Source of the DNA: Atriophallophorus winterbourni
Lineage: Eukaryota > Platyhelminthes > Trematoda > Plagiorchiida > Microphallidae
Assembly: GCA_013407085.1 (NCBI GenBank)
Contig: JACCGJ010013207.1
Coordinates: forward strand, 1 to 64,000
DNA: 64,000 bases
Direction of reading: 5' to 3'
The number at the start of each line of letters is the position of its first letter. The first letter of the stretch is position 1. Made by a program: the position numbers and the translations under genes. The notes under the pieces were generated by a model. That model was not told the DNA's origin, made no database searches, and saw nothing but the letters and a program-made list of their open reading frames with translations. This document shows, piece after piece, positions 1 to 11,330 of this stretch.

Positions 1-535
1 TATTATGATCAGAGGCTCCACTGCCAAGAAATGACGAATTCCGACTTGGTGATTCAGGACACGCTATGGTGTTTGTTGACAACGACTTAAGGCGAATATT
101 GCACAATCGGCGTAATTTATCGTCCACCAGCAGCCCCGGGAGTATATAATACGAATCTACTCGACAAGCTACGCTTGCTTTCCCTCGAGGATATCATACC
201 ATAATCTTGATCATGGGAGACTTTAATCTGCCTAACTTGCTTGATACTAACAAAATGTCTCAGACCTTCACTGCTGCCATCTTCCAGCAGTTGTTTGACG
301 AAATTGCCTTGTACAATCACGTCGAAAGCAATACAAGATACAGATGGAGAGATATGCCTTCAATGCTTGATCTGATCTTGACAACTGAAGAAGACTCCGT
401 AGAAATCATTACATACGATTTTCCGCTAGGTTCGAACGACCATTTGGTCTTGAATTTTTGACTACCTATGTCGAGCGCCGAACAAAACTATACACAAAAT
501 CTCAGAAGGTAACCTATCACAAATTATCAACACTC
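1..535 (+). pseudogene. CR1-like retrotransposon fragment, endonuclease domain
   Basis: This is a piece of the apurinic/apyrimidinic-type endonuclease domain of a non-LTR retrotransposon. The region closely matches bases 56176-56720 of the longer copy downstream. The readable part (207-461) holds the motif IMGDFNLPN, in which the catalytic-region GDFN is intact, and ends with the SNDH motif expected near the end of this nuclease fold. Upstream, YRPP appears in another frame, so the copy is frameshifted; after 461 a stop interrupts it. Homology fades near 535. It is a dead fragment that runs off the left edge. Confidence 0.85.
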
Positions 536-1520
536 CATTCGTGCGTTCGTAGTGAGATGCCCTAATTATTAAACCTTTTGCAATGGTAACTATTTATATT
601 ATATATGTGCACTACTTATTTATACACAGTAGGCAAACAGATAAGATAGTGACTCGATTGGAATTATAATGAAAGTCGTCACCAAAAATATGCAAGGGGA
701 AAATGAAATAACTCGTAAATAATTCAGGTTCCAAGCCATTACATGTGGTGGTTAATGATGGAAAATTTTTGCACAAATAAAACACTGGACGGATAAGATT
801 TTAATTAGTTATGCCTACGCAAAAACGTCAATGTTAGGATAAAAATGTCTTGACAGCATCGTCATACCGAGCAACTTATATTCACTTCTATACTGTAAGG
901 TATGCATATAGATAACATAAACAACGGGGTATGTTGCATATAGTCGTCAAGTGATGATTTAAATATAAGCATATTATTGTAGTTTACCGAATTGGCAGTA
1001 CAAACCACGCACGCGCGTACCTGATTAAACATCTGCGTTAGTTTCATTTGGAGTGCGTTAACCTCCAAAATTCAAGCATGACCTGTGATCTTTCACGGAG
1101 TTTGAAGTTGTAATAAGTAATCTCGATAATGGGAAACAGTGGTAAGGACTTAATATACAAAGGTAAGGTCAACTAGCATTATTCTTCGATGAAAGGCCTT
1201 TGTGTCCATTCGTCTGAAGCACTTGGCGAATGGTGTTTATTTTGTAACACATCAACAAGCTTATACACTCGATGATACAATCGATCTAGAAGCTAAATAT
1301 CTTTCTTGAATCATGATTTCCAGGCTTGGTCAACATAGTCTAGATTCATGTGTGTACATGTATTTCAAATTAAGGGAAACGATTCCATTGAATAAATCCA
1401 AGCATCTGCCGTAAAATGTCTAACAGATAAGAAATGCGTTTGTAGACCATTTTTCAAATTACCACAAATGCAAACTCCAGGTGCTTTTCTTCGATTTGTT
1501 TGCGTACGTTTTCCTGAAAG
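536..1520. other. No recognisable gene
   Basis: AT-rich sequence with only short chance reading frames. I see no family motif, tandem repeat or RNA gene here. Confidence 0.5.
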
Positions 1521-3660
1521 TTTGCGTTAATAATCGATATTCTCTACAGCTGTGGGTTCTGATGTAAGTATTAAGTCCAAGGTAGACGGCTGGTCTGATC
1601 CCCTCGTACGAGTAAATCCAAAAACATGGATATAAAGGGATGCGTGATCCAAGACGGCTCGAAGTTCATATTCAAGTGTCTCTGATGGATGACCATCCCG
1701 GCTATAGCGCAGGGAAAGTTGTAATACCCCATTATCAATATTTGAGTATTGAACCGCGTTGTTCCAATAATGCATTGGACTCCTGAAGTAAGAGTCAGAG
1801 AGCATCAAATGTGTCAGTTATATCAAAGGGTCTGGTCGTTCATAGCTCTGAAGATAAACGATTGCTTGAAGTATAGTGCTGCACCTCCGCCATCGCCTAA
1901 ACAGTCACGCTGGGCAAAGAGATTTCACTATCAGACAATGAGGCATTGAAACACGTTCCTGTTATTGCAAATATGTCCGGCGCCGTTTCATTACAAATCT
2001 CGAAGAATTCGATTAATTTGTTAAAAGGCTGTTTGCGTATGTATAGATGCATTTAATTGTATTTTTTATGAGTAATGACGGGGTGTTAACTGAAGTTATT
2101 GGTCCAGCTTCTCCGGAGTCGGAACTAACAAGTAGTGATGAATCATGTGGTATGGGATAAGGCGTTAAACAGTGTGATGCCGAATGTCGCTGAATAGTCA
2201 GTGCCTGAGATGATAAAACGTGTGAGCTGCTCATTGTTCGCCGACCGTTTGAATCGACAATAAGGTTTCTGTGTTAATTGGTCAGTCCGACTCGATTTGG
2301 GCTGGACCTACGAAGGTTTTTGATGTATTGATTTCTTCAATTTGGATGGTAACGCTGCTATCCACTGTCTCTGAACTGGAAGTGTTTGACTTATGGCATT
2401 GGGTTTGTTTGGGCTAAGTGTAACCTCTTTGGGTAATGTTCGTTTTCATTTTCTTCATTCCGACTTGTCGAGTTCGGCCATAGCGCTGCTCACGAACGTA
2501 ATTTTCAGAGTTTTCGGTCCATCCCATTTATATTTTGGCGAAAAATGAACTCGAAATATGTCTACAACAACGGCATTAAAATATCTAGAGAACACCAATG
2601 TAGCGCCATTGCTTGACGTCGTGCTCCACGGTTTTCTGAATCAATGCTGTAAAAGTATTTTCTGTAATACCATACCGTTTGTGCCCTGGCGTTCAAGATA
2701 CACTTCCCTTCCCACAACGGTACATCGGGATATATGAGGCAGTTTGAATCGGGATCTGTCATGAGTAGGTACGCATTCAGCATTACGTTCTCGAGGTTGA
2801 CCAATATGAAATGAAGTTGAGTGGCGAGTTAGACGAGTCACTTTTTCTGCGATTACATGTTCAATTTGCATTAGGCGGCAAAGTTGAGTCCATTTCTCGA
2901 CGTCGTGTTTCTGTTTGCTATCAAACAGGCTTTCTTGGGACTCGCTAACGTTCGTACATATCACGCTCAGCGAGTATGGGGAGTTCTTTTTGCGTATCAG
3001 AAAGTCAGATGTTTTCGAATTTAAAACATTTGGGGCTTGATTTTATGAGCCAGGTGCAGCAGTTTTTGACTGTGCAGCTGAGGTCGACCTAACAGCATAT
3101 CTCTTAAAGAAATTCCCACTTCCGTGGTCGTTTTATCTCATTCCAAAACGTGATTAACCCTGAAACAATATATTCATTTGCAGTCCTTTTTCTTTTTTTA
3201 GCACATAGCCTTAGTCTAAGATTTCTTCAGTGGTGGCACCGAAATCGTTGTACTGATGTGATGGTTTACATCAGTGATTACTTGCGTACTCACATGATTT
3301 ACCAATATTTCCTCCACACGTCTAAGGCTCAACTCGAAAATGGCCATTCTATTTTTTAATTTGGCTTCAAAATTATCGGCACTGCGCAAGGATTTATCTC
3401 TACAACGAACATAGACATAGCAGGCGCCTGGAACCTTTTCATTATTTATTAATGCCTTTGAATCAGGGGCTAAAGTACGGTCACATTTACCATGGATTTT
3501 ACCCATACAGAGAAAACTCGTTATGACTTTACTCACCATGGGACTCACCGGTTGTTCACATGCTTTGCACGTGACCTCGGCACAATTCTGTGTCGAGATT
3601 CGTCCTATCAGCTGAGCCGTCCGTGACTATTGTTGCGTTCGCACTGAGGTCAAGTTGGTT
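1520..3660 (-). pseudogene. CR1-like retrotransposon fragment (ORF1 and endonuclease), reverse strand
   Basis: A degraded element runs right to left. Its ORF1 part (about 3660 to 2560) includes the cysteine-bearing stretch ACYVYVRC, which corresponds to CYICRVC in the copy at 54513. It also carries ICTNVSESQESLF with HDVEKWTQLC, matching ICTDVPELECTLF and HDEEKWKELC, and LENVMLNAYLL, matching LENVLINSYLL. The endonuclease part (about 1990 to 1527) shows GGGAALYF, as in GGGVALYY, and STLDLILTSEP. Stops and frameshifts are scattered through it. No reverse transcriptase follows, so the copy is truncated in its 3' half. Confidence 0.8.
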
Positions 3661-4805
3661 CCATGTCGCTGTCACAGTTTGATTGATCGATTTTTTGGTC
3701 CGTATGTTGGATCTCGTCATGCGGTCAAACATGTTAGTAGCCTGAACTGGGTTGCTCGGTTGAGTGGTAGGCGTTTGGTTGACAGGTCGATGTGGCTACT
3801 TCGGAACTCGTGATTTCGTGATTTAGCAAATAATCTACTATATCTCGCTAACCACACAAGGTAGAATACGGGAACAAGTACCAAAATGCCTAGGTTGACG
3901 CGATCTTTGCAATGACAGCAAAATCCTAGAATAGTTAGCCATGGAAAAAGTTTGCGCGCTTTAGCGTTGTTAATCAGTTGACACGAGCAAAACAAATAAA
4001 TTACGATAAATCTGATGGAAATTAGCTCAGAATTCTTGGAATGGGATAAATCCAAGCAGATTCGGCGAAGATATGATCAGAAGTGTTAGAAGCGAAAAAA
4101 TGCGACCGCACAGAAGTTGACAGTTATTTTTTCAATGGACGGCTTGAGCGCCGTAAGTTTTCCCGTGTCGGGTAGTTCCGGTCAGATATGCCATTAATTC
4201 TCGCTTTTATAAACCTGACGCCTTGATAAGGATAACGCTGTTCAAGAATCGCCGGCAGTTTATTAACAATTCAGAGTTCAAATGGAAAGATCTGTGGAGA
4301 TGTATATTTTGTCTGTGTGGCAATACAAACTGTATTTTCATATTATTCTAACGCTGTAGTGGAATAGCTCAATTTCTGATTTGTCACCAGAATTCCCAAT
4401 GATGCCTTTGACTTTTTTGCTGAGAACCAAGCCCAACATGAGATCACCTAGCTTGCTTTGCTCGACACTCGTTAAAGTATACTAATCTTCAGTTGACTTT
4501 GTTCGAAATTGTTTACACATTTAGCCTAGGCCAGGCATCTTTTCATCATTTAAAATCGATATCACTTCCAAGGTCAATGATTTGTCACATTTTCCGTGAA
4601 ATTGTACGCGTGTCAGTAGCTGAAACATGTGAGAGATTAGACCTTAAAACTCACCATGTTCTAGAGGATGAGTCATGCTTAGCGAAAATAAGATCGTTCC
4701 AATATATTTTGGTGGTCACATCCCAATCACCTAAATAACACAACAGGTTACTAGCGGTTTGTCGTCACCAGGTGTGAACAGTAAGAGCTATCGTTTAGCT
4801 ATCCT
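3661..4805. other. No recognisable gene
   Basis: Only short reading frames without recognisable motifs. The reverse-strand ORF at 3717-4055 (112 codons) resembles nothing I know and is probably chance. Confidence 0.4.
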
Positions 4806-5262
4806 TTCTTTATAAGGCTTGTTACGAATGATGAGAACTATTTTTGTTGAGCGGTGATAGATTCTCTGCATAAGTTTAACATTCTTCTGGCCCCAATGTC
4901 GTGAAGACTACACTACATTTTCCATGACTGGTCTCAAGTATGTATTCATGATCCTTGTGAATACCTGGGGTGAAAATTTTTCAAATATCCGTTTGATTAT
5001 ATTTAGGACATGTGTTGCTTTTTTGAAGGCAGTGTTAGTTTGAAGTGAGGTTTTTAAACTGAAGCCTATCCAGACACAAAAATCGTTTTCGTCACTGCAA
5101 TTTTCAAAGACATGTGAACATATATGTTACGCGAATTCACCACATTAATGAGCCTGCATTTGTTGAAGTTAAACGGCAGTTTGTTCTTCAACGACCAGCT
5201 GTGAAGCATATCGAGATCGTTTTTTAATAGCAGACAGTCTTCGGGAAAACAATTGCAACGGT
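4806..5262 (-). pseudogene. CR1-like reverse transcriptase C-terminal fragment, reverse strand
   Basis: Reading the reverse strand from 5262 gives, in order, LHSWSLKNKLPFNFNKC, then SLKTSL, then FSPQVFTRIMNTYLRPVME, then QRIYHRSTKIV and NKPYKER. These match the thumb and C-terminal part of the reverse transcriptase at 29350-29790 over the same order of blocks. One stop follows MENVV. It faces the next fragment head to head. Confidence 0.8.
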
Positions 5263-5277
5263 ATTACCAAATGTGAA

Positions 5278-5870
5278 TTGCATGAAAAAAACTTCATTCA
5301 ATTAATCTCGTTCTATTCGAATCCACTCGAAATATTTCATGTCACAAGACTCCGTCGCAAACTTTACAATGAGAATATCACAAGCCTTCATTTATTTGAT
5401 CAACAATGTCATTGTTTCCGAGAAAATTTAATTAGGACTTACAATATTTTGAATTCAACAAATCACTGTTTGTAATGCTATTTAATCTCACGTGCTCGCG
5501 TTCTTCTAGGGCTCGCATAATCACTCTGACTGTCCGTCACTCACGACTCAACTGTAGTCCACATGCGAGTTTGTTTTACGTGAAAGTATCTATGTCAATA
5601 TTTGCACGCCTTTACATCGTACGCCTAACTGAATGTTCGGGGATGATTTCAGTACAACTTGGAACGCGTACCTTTAATGAAATGTGGAATAGCTGGCGGT
5701 GGTCAATCGTCAAAGCCACTGTTCGACTGTCAATCTTGTTCAATCACATGATCACACATATCACATGCAGATGTGATAAAACCTATGAGCAACACATTCG
5801 AGTTTCATGGCGTTTCTTTGAAGAACGATTCACAATGTCTAATCTTATCTGGTGAAGATTGTACAAACAC
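5278..5870 (+). pseudogene. CR1-like reverse transcriptase 3' end fragment
   Basis: Forward-strand continuation of the same kind of element. SLHLFDQQCH and RENLIRTYNILN match TLNLFDYPRR and RGDLILVYNILN at 58400-58480. The next stretch (about 5490-5590) matches the segment after 58500 encoding the last residues of the protein. Frameshifts separate the blocks. It begins only about 15 bases from the inverted fragment on its left. Confidence 0.75.
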
Positions 5871-7600
5871 AATCCTGGTTGCTTCCTCATGTGGCATACT
5901 ATCCGTTTATCCATCGCGCAATGCATTGACCAAATTGTTTACGGCTATAGGTTGTGTATCCTCTATTCCGATTTACACAACATCTCACGTGGGAGGCTAC
6001 GGAGATAAACAGATTGAATCGCTTACTTCAAGGTGAATTTCACCTGATCAGTAAACTCAGGCATGCAAAATTTATCTGCGTGTCGTCTATTACTCCAGTG
6101 AATTACAGGTATATAATCCAATCGTGGTCGATAGGTTCTCCCCATCTCTAAATAATCAATGAAACACAGACATTTCTTGCCATTGAGTTACGTTTCATCA
6201 ACCAAAATATTGTGGAGATGCACAGAGTACTAGCGATGAGCGCTAACCACGAGCTTCCGGATGAGATGCAGAGCACCACCCACTACACACCTTAAGAGAT
6301 GGAAGCACCAAAACGTCCGTCGACGATAATCGTGAATTCGTAGTAATTCGGGTTTCTTGAGGATTTCATCGGAACGTTTCGAGCAAAAATATCCCTCGAA
6401 GCATGAGGAAATGGTCAATATCAAATGATATGAAAAACTTCAATGTCGGTCAAATGAGCCTTGTTTAAATCGTTCCGGTTGGCAAGAAATCGAATGACAA
6501 ATAAGATCGAAGTGACCACAGGATCAGACGTGTTTCAGCTAATAATGTGAATATATAATTTGCCAATATAAGATAGACATGCGCTTTGTTACTTGTTTTT
6601 GTGAGTGTAATGAACGCGTTTGACCAATCGGCTTTATCTTGAGTTGAGGGATTCGTCAAGAGAACGCGACTTGTTTGGATCGGACGACTTCATGGATAAG
6701 ACGAGACGCAATCTTTAAATGTCTGTGAAACGTGAGGGTAAAGGGATTAATGTTGCACCGATGTTCCAAATATATTGTAAGAGGTCACATGACACCCGTC
6801 GAACTGTATTGACCTGATGTAATCTTTTCCGGTTTGCCCCAACACTACGACAATACGAAAGTTAGAGCATTGTACGATCTACCCTTAATGATAGAATAAA
6901 GTTGCAGCTGTTTTATGCGATAACCGTTGATTACATCAAAAGGTAATAATGCCGAAATGAATGTTTTATTTTAAATTAAAAATGTGATGCGAATCAATTT
7001 GCGCAGGTCCGTTTTAAGCAAATATTTATTTTACGAAAAGATGCTTGCACCCTGGTCCGTTTGAGACTTGACATGGAAAAAGATGGAAACAGAGACGGAA
7101 TCAGGAAAATGAAGAAAAATTAAAGCAAAGCAATTAAATACCTACAGCATACTTACCCGTGATTATTCATGATCAACCTATTGAGAACAGAATTATGAAA
7201 ATGAAAATCTTAATCTGATTATCTCTAATATGACATCTGTCAAAATCTCAAAAAGATATAGTAATACATCGGGCATGTTATTTGTGTGTTGTTTATCTAT
7301 TATTTACAAACTTGGAAATTTTATTATAGAAAAAAACAGTAAGGGTAACTAAAACAGCATGATAAGTAAGTATATGGAATATAAACAATACCAACCGACT
7401 TCTAATAGGGAGAGTCACATATCATGTGGTTCGTCATGGATTTATCTAGTTTTGAAGTGAAAACAAAAACCGATTCCAAGCGTATGTTTTTTTTTAGGTA
7501 CGGCGTTTCAATTGACCCAAATTCTAACGAAGGAATGTTGGGACGAATATCAAATCGGGGTGGTGAATGACTTTGAGTGTTTGAATAAGATTCTCGAGAT
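5871..7600. other. No recognisable gene
   Basis: AT-rich spacer. Open frames are short and lack motifs. I found no RNA gene or tandem repeat. Confidence 0.4.
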
Positions 7601-7617
7601 ATAATCCATGCTTGAGT

Positions 7618-7756
7618 GGTAGGCTGTTCCACAAAAAGCATACACGGTTCCAATCTCCTGACCCGTAGTCACAACCTGACTATTCAGCATTCTCCAATTA
7701 AACTGTCGCCGCAACATTCACGCAGTCCGTGTATGCTTTTTGTGGAACAGCCTACC
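7618..7756. repeat. Perfect 30-bp inverted repeat with 79-bp loop
   Basis: Bases 7618-7647 are the exact reverse complement of 7727-7756. The right arm lies inside a forward CR1-like 3' end fragment; the left arm is an inverted copy of that short segment placed at the fragment's 5' edge. RNA or single-stranded DNA from this site could fold into a 30-bp hairpin. Confidence 0.9.
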
Positions 7757-8086
7757 TCCAGTAATTGTTTCCTCATCAAACCAAATGATATTCAAGGAAA
7801 CATAACGATCTTTAATGTAGAATAATAATGTGTTGGCCCAAGTTTAATGAAATCCCATAGTGATTACTGCTTGCACAAATACTTGGAAAAACAAATATAC
7901 CCTATCATATATATCCGGTCGAGACTACCTACCTGCCTGTCACAGTAGGAATTATTTTTGCTCCTTGCTTGACGTATATGAACGCAAACATTAAGGTAAC
8001 GATTTGTTTACCTTACATACATATGTCATATGGTATTGTACATTTATTTACTTTTTCAGTATAAATCTTAAATCTTGAACTTGGCT
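7645..8086 (+). repeat. CR1-like element 3' end and tail
   Basis: About 430 bp alignable by eye to 24140-24570: the shared blocks include the stretch around the CMLFV-encoding segment, the TTTCCTCATCAAAC block, GGTATTGTACA and the final TAAA/CTTGAA portion. It carries the very end of the protein region and the 3' untranslated part. The LTR element that follows starts immediately after it. Confidence 0.75.
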
Positions 8087-8140
8087 GCTCGATGACAAAT
8101 CTAGCCGGATTTGAGGTAGCAGGAAAACGTTCAACAGAAC
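8087..8140 (+). repeat. 54-bp LTR-end segment (copy of 11275-11328)
   Basis: This 54-bp block recurs at 11275-11328 with one mismatch, where it forms the 3' end of the right LTR. Here it lies directly before the left LTR, giving the order A-B-internal-B-A. The simplest reading is the tail of another LTR joined to this element's left LTR. Confidence 0.8.
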
Positions 8141-8514
8141 TAATGGGAAAAGACGTTTATGTTCCCTAAAAACTCAATATCTTTGAAGATATTACGACTC
8201 TATATTGACACTATGTCAACATAGATTTGAATTATGTGGCGCGAAAAACATGATTATAATTTGATCATATTCGCTCTTTATTCTGATTGGTCCATCGAGT
8301 CTTTGACACGGTTTTAATGTGCTATTTTCCAAGGTCATTTCCTTTTACATTCTCAGCCTATATATATGGATGAGTAAACCATGTTTATTATTATTGGAAG
8401 TGAGCTGCCATACGAACTTCTCTGAAGCCTTGGTCTTTTCTCTCAATAATCGATTGGGCAATATTGTGGGAAGCATATCCGGTGCATTATTAGCTCCGTA
8501 TCAAGAACGTAACA
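8141..8514 (+). mobile_element. 5' LTR of gypsy-type element
   Basis: Bases 8141-8496 match 10923-11278 over 356 bp with about 10 substitutions (near 3 percent) and no indel. After 8496 this copy appears to lack about 37 bases present in the right LTR, then resumes with a similar end (...GAACGTAACA). A primer-binding-like TGGCGACGGG follows at 8518. It contains a TATATATA stretch that could be its promoter. Confidence 0.85.
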
Positions 8515-8547
8515 GTTTGGCGACGGGTTTATTCAAGTTACGAAATC

Positions 8548-10902
8548 ATGGAACAATCCAAGATAGAAATTCTTTTGGAGCGACAAATGATGCTAATGGA
8601 ACTTCTTCTGCAGAAGCAAGTACCAATCACAGAACCTCGTGCTATTCCACCCTCTATTGATGGAATTGCGAACAGCATCGCAGAATTCTCCGATGATCCG
8701 GAAGCTAACGTCACATTTGAAACTTGGTTCAGGCGTTATGAAGATCTTTTCCGTGTTGATTTTTCAGCCCAAGATGATGCATGGAAAGTCCGGCTGCTGC
8801 TACGTAAACTTGGCCCAGCAGAGCTGGATAAGTACTGTAACCTGATCCTACCCAAAAATCCTCGGGATAGAACTTTTGATGAGACGATCAAGTCACTGAT
8901 TGAACTCTTCGGTGAGCATGTATCTCTATTCAACACTCGCTACAGGTGCCTCAAGCTGAAAATGAACGACACAGACGACTTCCTGACACACATGGGCATT
9001 GTCAATCGCGAATGCGAACGCTTCAAGTTACGGTCCCTCACAGACGATCAGTTCAAGTCCTTGATATTCATATGTAGCCTGGTATCTCCGCGTTTCGCTG
9101 ATATTCGAACGCGACTGCTCAACAAACTTGAGCAAGAACCCTCATTCACTCTCCCAGCCATTGGTGATGAATATCTACGACTGGTCCGTCTCCAAGAAGA
9201 TTCGGCAATGATTCAACATGGGAATCATGGCACCGACACCGTCTATGCCGTTCAGCAAAGCAATTGGCATTCGTCACAAGATTCCAGCGCAAAGAAGCCA
9301 CCGTCTTCATGTTGGCATTGCGGATCCTGGCACTACGCCCGATATTGTCCCTTCAAACAACACCGTTGCAGTCAGTGCAACGTCACAGGCCACAAAGAAG
9401 GATTCTGCAGATCCAGAACGAAACAACAAGTTTCGTCGAAACCAAAGATTTCGAAGCCCTTTTCAAAGCCGCAGCAAACCCAGCAAAGGTTTTCATCAGA
9501 TCAGCCAATCAATGCTGTGTGCAACCAAATCCAGTGCAGCAGTGCACCCTCTAACAGGATTGCAGCTATATCTACTGAGCAGTATGTACGCGATCAGTTG
9601 ACCACATCATTGCGAAACCTTCCCGTGACGGTCGCAGATATCAAGAGGACACTGAACGACGACGAGGTTCTCTCAGAAGCTATCAGGTATGTTCAATCTG
9701 GATGGCCTAGGCTAGCACCACAATTGAATGACAATCAACTGTTCCAAAGACGGGAATCCTTATCAATCGTGGATGACTGTCTCATGTTTGGTGCTCGAGT
9801 CGTTATTCCCGCTGCTTTGCGTCAACGGGTTATACGTCAATTTCATGCTGGACATCCGGGGCTCAATCGGATGAAAGCAATCGCCCGAAGTTTCGCCTAC
9901 TGGCCAGGGATGGACGCTGACATCACCGAGTTTGTCAGGCGCTGTACCAATTGTCAACAAGCGGCAAAACTTCCTGCTCACGCAACACCGGTTCCGTGGC
10001 CCCGACCTGACAAAGCATGGTCGCGTATCCACATTGACTTCGCCGGTCCACTCAACGGAACCACCTACTTAGTCTTGGTAGACGTTTATTCAAAATGGCC
10101 AGAAATCGTCTCGCTCTCTCCTGCCACAAGTTCGACCACAATCGGAGCACTCACTTCGCTATTCAGCCAACACGGAGTTCCCGACACCATTGTCTCAGAT
10201 AATGGATCCCAATTCACATCAGCTCATTTTGCCGAATTCTGCAAGAAGAATGCAATTGAGCATATCCGGACTCCAATCTACCATCCCCAATCGAACGGAC
10301 AAGCGGAGAGGTTTGTCGACACATTCAAAAGAGCAATGCTCAAGTCTCGAGGGGAGGGGACTACCGTCGACAACTTGCAACGATTCCTGTTAGTCTACCG
10401 GACGACCCCACACGAATCCCTGATGAATAGTCAAACGCCAGCAGAGGCACTTATGGGTAGAAAACTTCGTACAGTCAATAACGCAATGGTCCCGAAGCCA
10501 CCGCAACCTCAGGTTCATCAGCATCTTAGTCAAAGGAGCTTCAAAGTGGGATCCAGCATCTATGCTCGTGATTATCGACAACGAAGAAACCCATGGATCG
10601 AGGGCAAGGTTGTATGTCGGCGAGGTAGCGTCATGTTCGACATCCAAGTTGGAAACGACATTTGGATACGCCATCTCAATCAATTGAGACCAAGAGAAGG
10701 ACAGTCGCAGTTAAAACCTGCGGAACCAGTGAATCTTTCGTTGGATCTTCTATTTGATACCTTCCAGCTACCATTTCCTCCGGTTGAAATACCACCTGAA
10801 ATTATCGCTCCCGACCGCGCACTAGTACCCCGACGATGGACTAAGCGAAGACGCAAGACTGTCGTACCACTTCAAGTGAACCCCAAGCTCTGTCGGTACT
10901 GA
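8548..10902 (+). CDS. Gag-integrase fusion of a Ty3/gypsy-type retrotransposon (no RT)
   Basis: One uninterrupted 784-codon ORF. Residues about 1-240 resemble a gypsy Gag. Two zinc knuckles follow: the first has Cys255 and Cys258 (CX2CX3HX4C), the second is CX2CX4HX4C near residue 270. A basic, Gln/Ser-rich linker (about 285-340) leads straight into the spacer that normally lies after RNase H. The integrase zinc-binding region comes next (His433, His436, Cys466, Cys469). The catalytic core has Asp497, Asp551 and Glu587, with exactly 35 residues between the last two (DD35E). A C-terminal integrase tail follows. Protease, reverse transcriptase and RNase H are absent. Nucleic-acid binding and strand transfer could be retained, but the element would need RT supplied in trans. 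The ORF lies between LTRs and is followed by a polypurine tract. A large in-frame deletion is the likeliest origin. Confidence 0.9.
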   Translation: MEQSKIEILLERQMMLMELLLQKQVPITEPRAIPPSIDGIANSIAEFSDDPEANVTFETWFRRYEDLFRVDFSAQDDAWKVRLLLRKLGPAELDKYCNLILPKNPRDRTFDETIKSLIELFGEHVSLFNTRYRCLKLKMNDTDDFLTHMGIVNRECERFKLRSLTDDQFKSLIFICSLVSPRFADIRTRLLNKLEQEPSFTLPAIGDEYLRLVRLQEDSAMIQHGNHGTDTVYAVQQSNWHSSQDSSAKKPPSSCWHCGSWHYARYCPFKQHRCSQCNVTGHKEGFCRSRTKQQVSSKPKISKPFSKPQQTQQRFSSDQPINAVCNQIQCSSAPSNRIAAISTEQYVRDQLTTSLRNLPVTVADIKRTLNDDEVLSEAIRYVQSGWPRLAPQLNDNQLFQRRESLSIVDDCLMFGARVVIPAALRQRVIRQFHAGHPGLNRMKAIARSFAYWPGMDADITEFVRRCTNCQQAAKLPAHATPVPWPRPDKAWSRIHIDFAGPLNGTTYLVLVDVYSKWPEIVSLSPATSSTTIGALTSLFSQHGVPDTIVSDNGSQFTSAHFAEFCKKNAIEHIRTPIYHPQSNGQAERFVDTFKRAMLKSRGEGTTVDNLQRFLLVYRTTPHESLMNSQTPAEALMGRKLRTVNNAMVPKPPQPQVHQHLSQRSFKVGSSIYARDYRQRRNPWIEGKVVCRRGSVMFDIQVGNDIWIRHLNQLRPREGQSQLKPAEPVNLSLDLLFDTFQLPFPPVEIPPEIIAPDRALVPRRWTKRRRKTVVPLQVNPKLCRY

Positions 10903-10911
10903 GTCACTTTT

Positions 10912-10922
10912 AAAAAGGGAGG
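10912..10922 (+). promoter_or_regulatory. Polypurine tract
   Basis: AAAAAGGGAGG lies immediately before the right LTR, where plus-strand DNA synthesis of an LTR element is primed. Confidence 0.7.
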
Positions 10923-11330
10923 TAATGGGAAAAGACGTTTATTTTCCCTAAAAACTAAATATCTTTGAAGATATTACGACTCTATATTGACACTATGTCA
11001 ACATAGATTTGAATTATTTGGCGCGAAAAACATGATTATATTTTGATCATATTCGCTCTTTATTCTGATTGGTCCATCGAGTCTTTGACACGGTTTTAAT
11101 GTGCTATTTTCCAAGGTCATTTCCTTTTACATTCTCAGCCTATATATATGGATGAGTAAACCATGTTTATTATTATTGGAAGTGAGCTCCCATACGAACT
11201 TCTCTGAAGCTTTGGTCTTCTCTCTCAATAGTCGGTTGGGCAATATTGTGGAAAGCATATCCGGTGCATTATTAGCTCGATGACAAATCTAGCCGGATTT
11301 TAGGTAGCAGGAAAACGTTCAACAGAACCA
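10923..11330 (+). mobile_element. 3' LTR of gypsy-type element
   Basis: It matches the left LTR over its first 356 bp, then continues with the 54-bp block (11275-11328) that is also found in front of the left LTR, ending ...GAACCA. If this is the full form, the LTR is about 408 bp and the left LTR has an internal deletion near its end. Confidence 0.85.

Noticed and set aside
8087..11328. The 54-bp flanking copies as a target-site duplication
   Set aside because: LTR integrases duplicate only about 4-6 bases, and the block is continuous with the right LTR.
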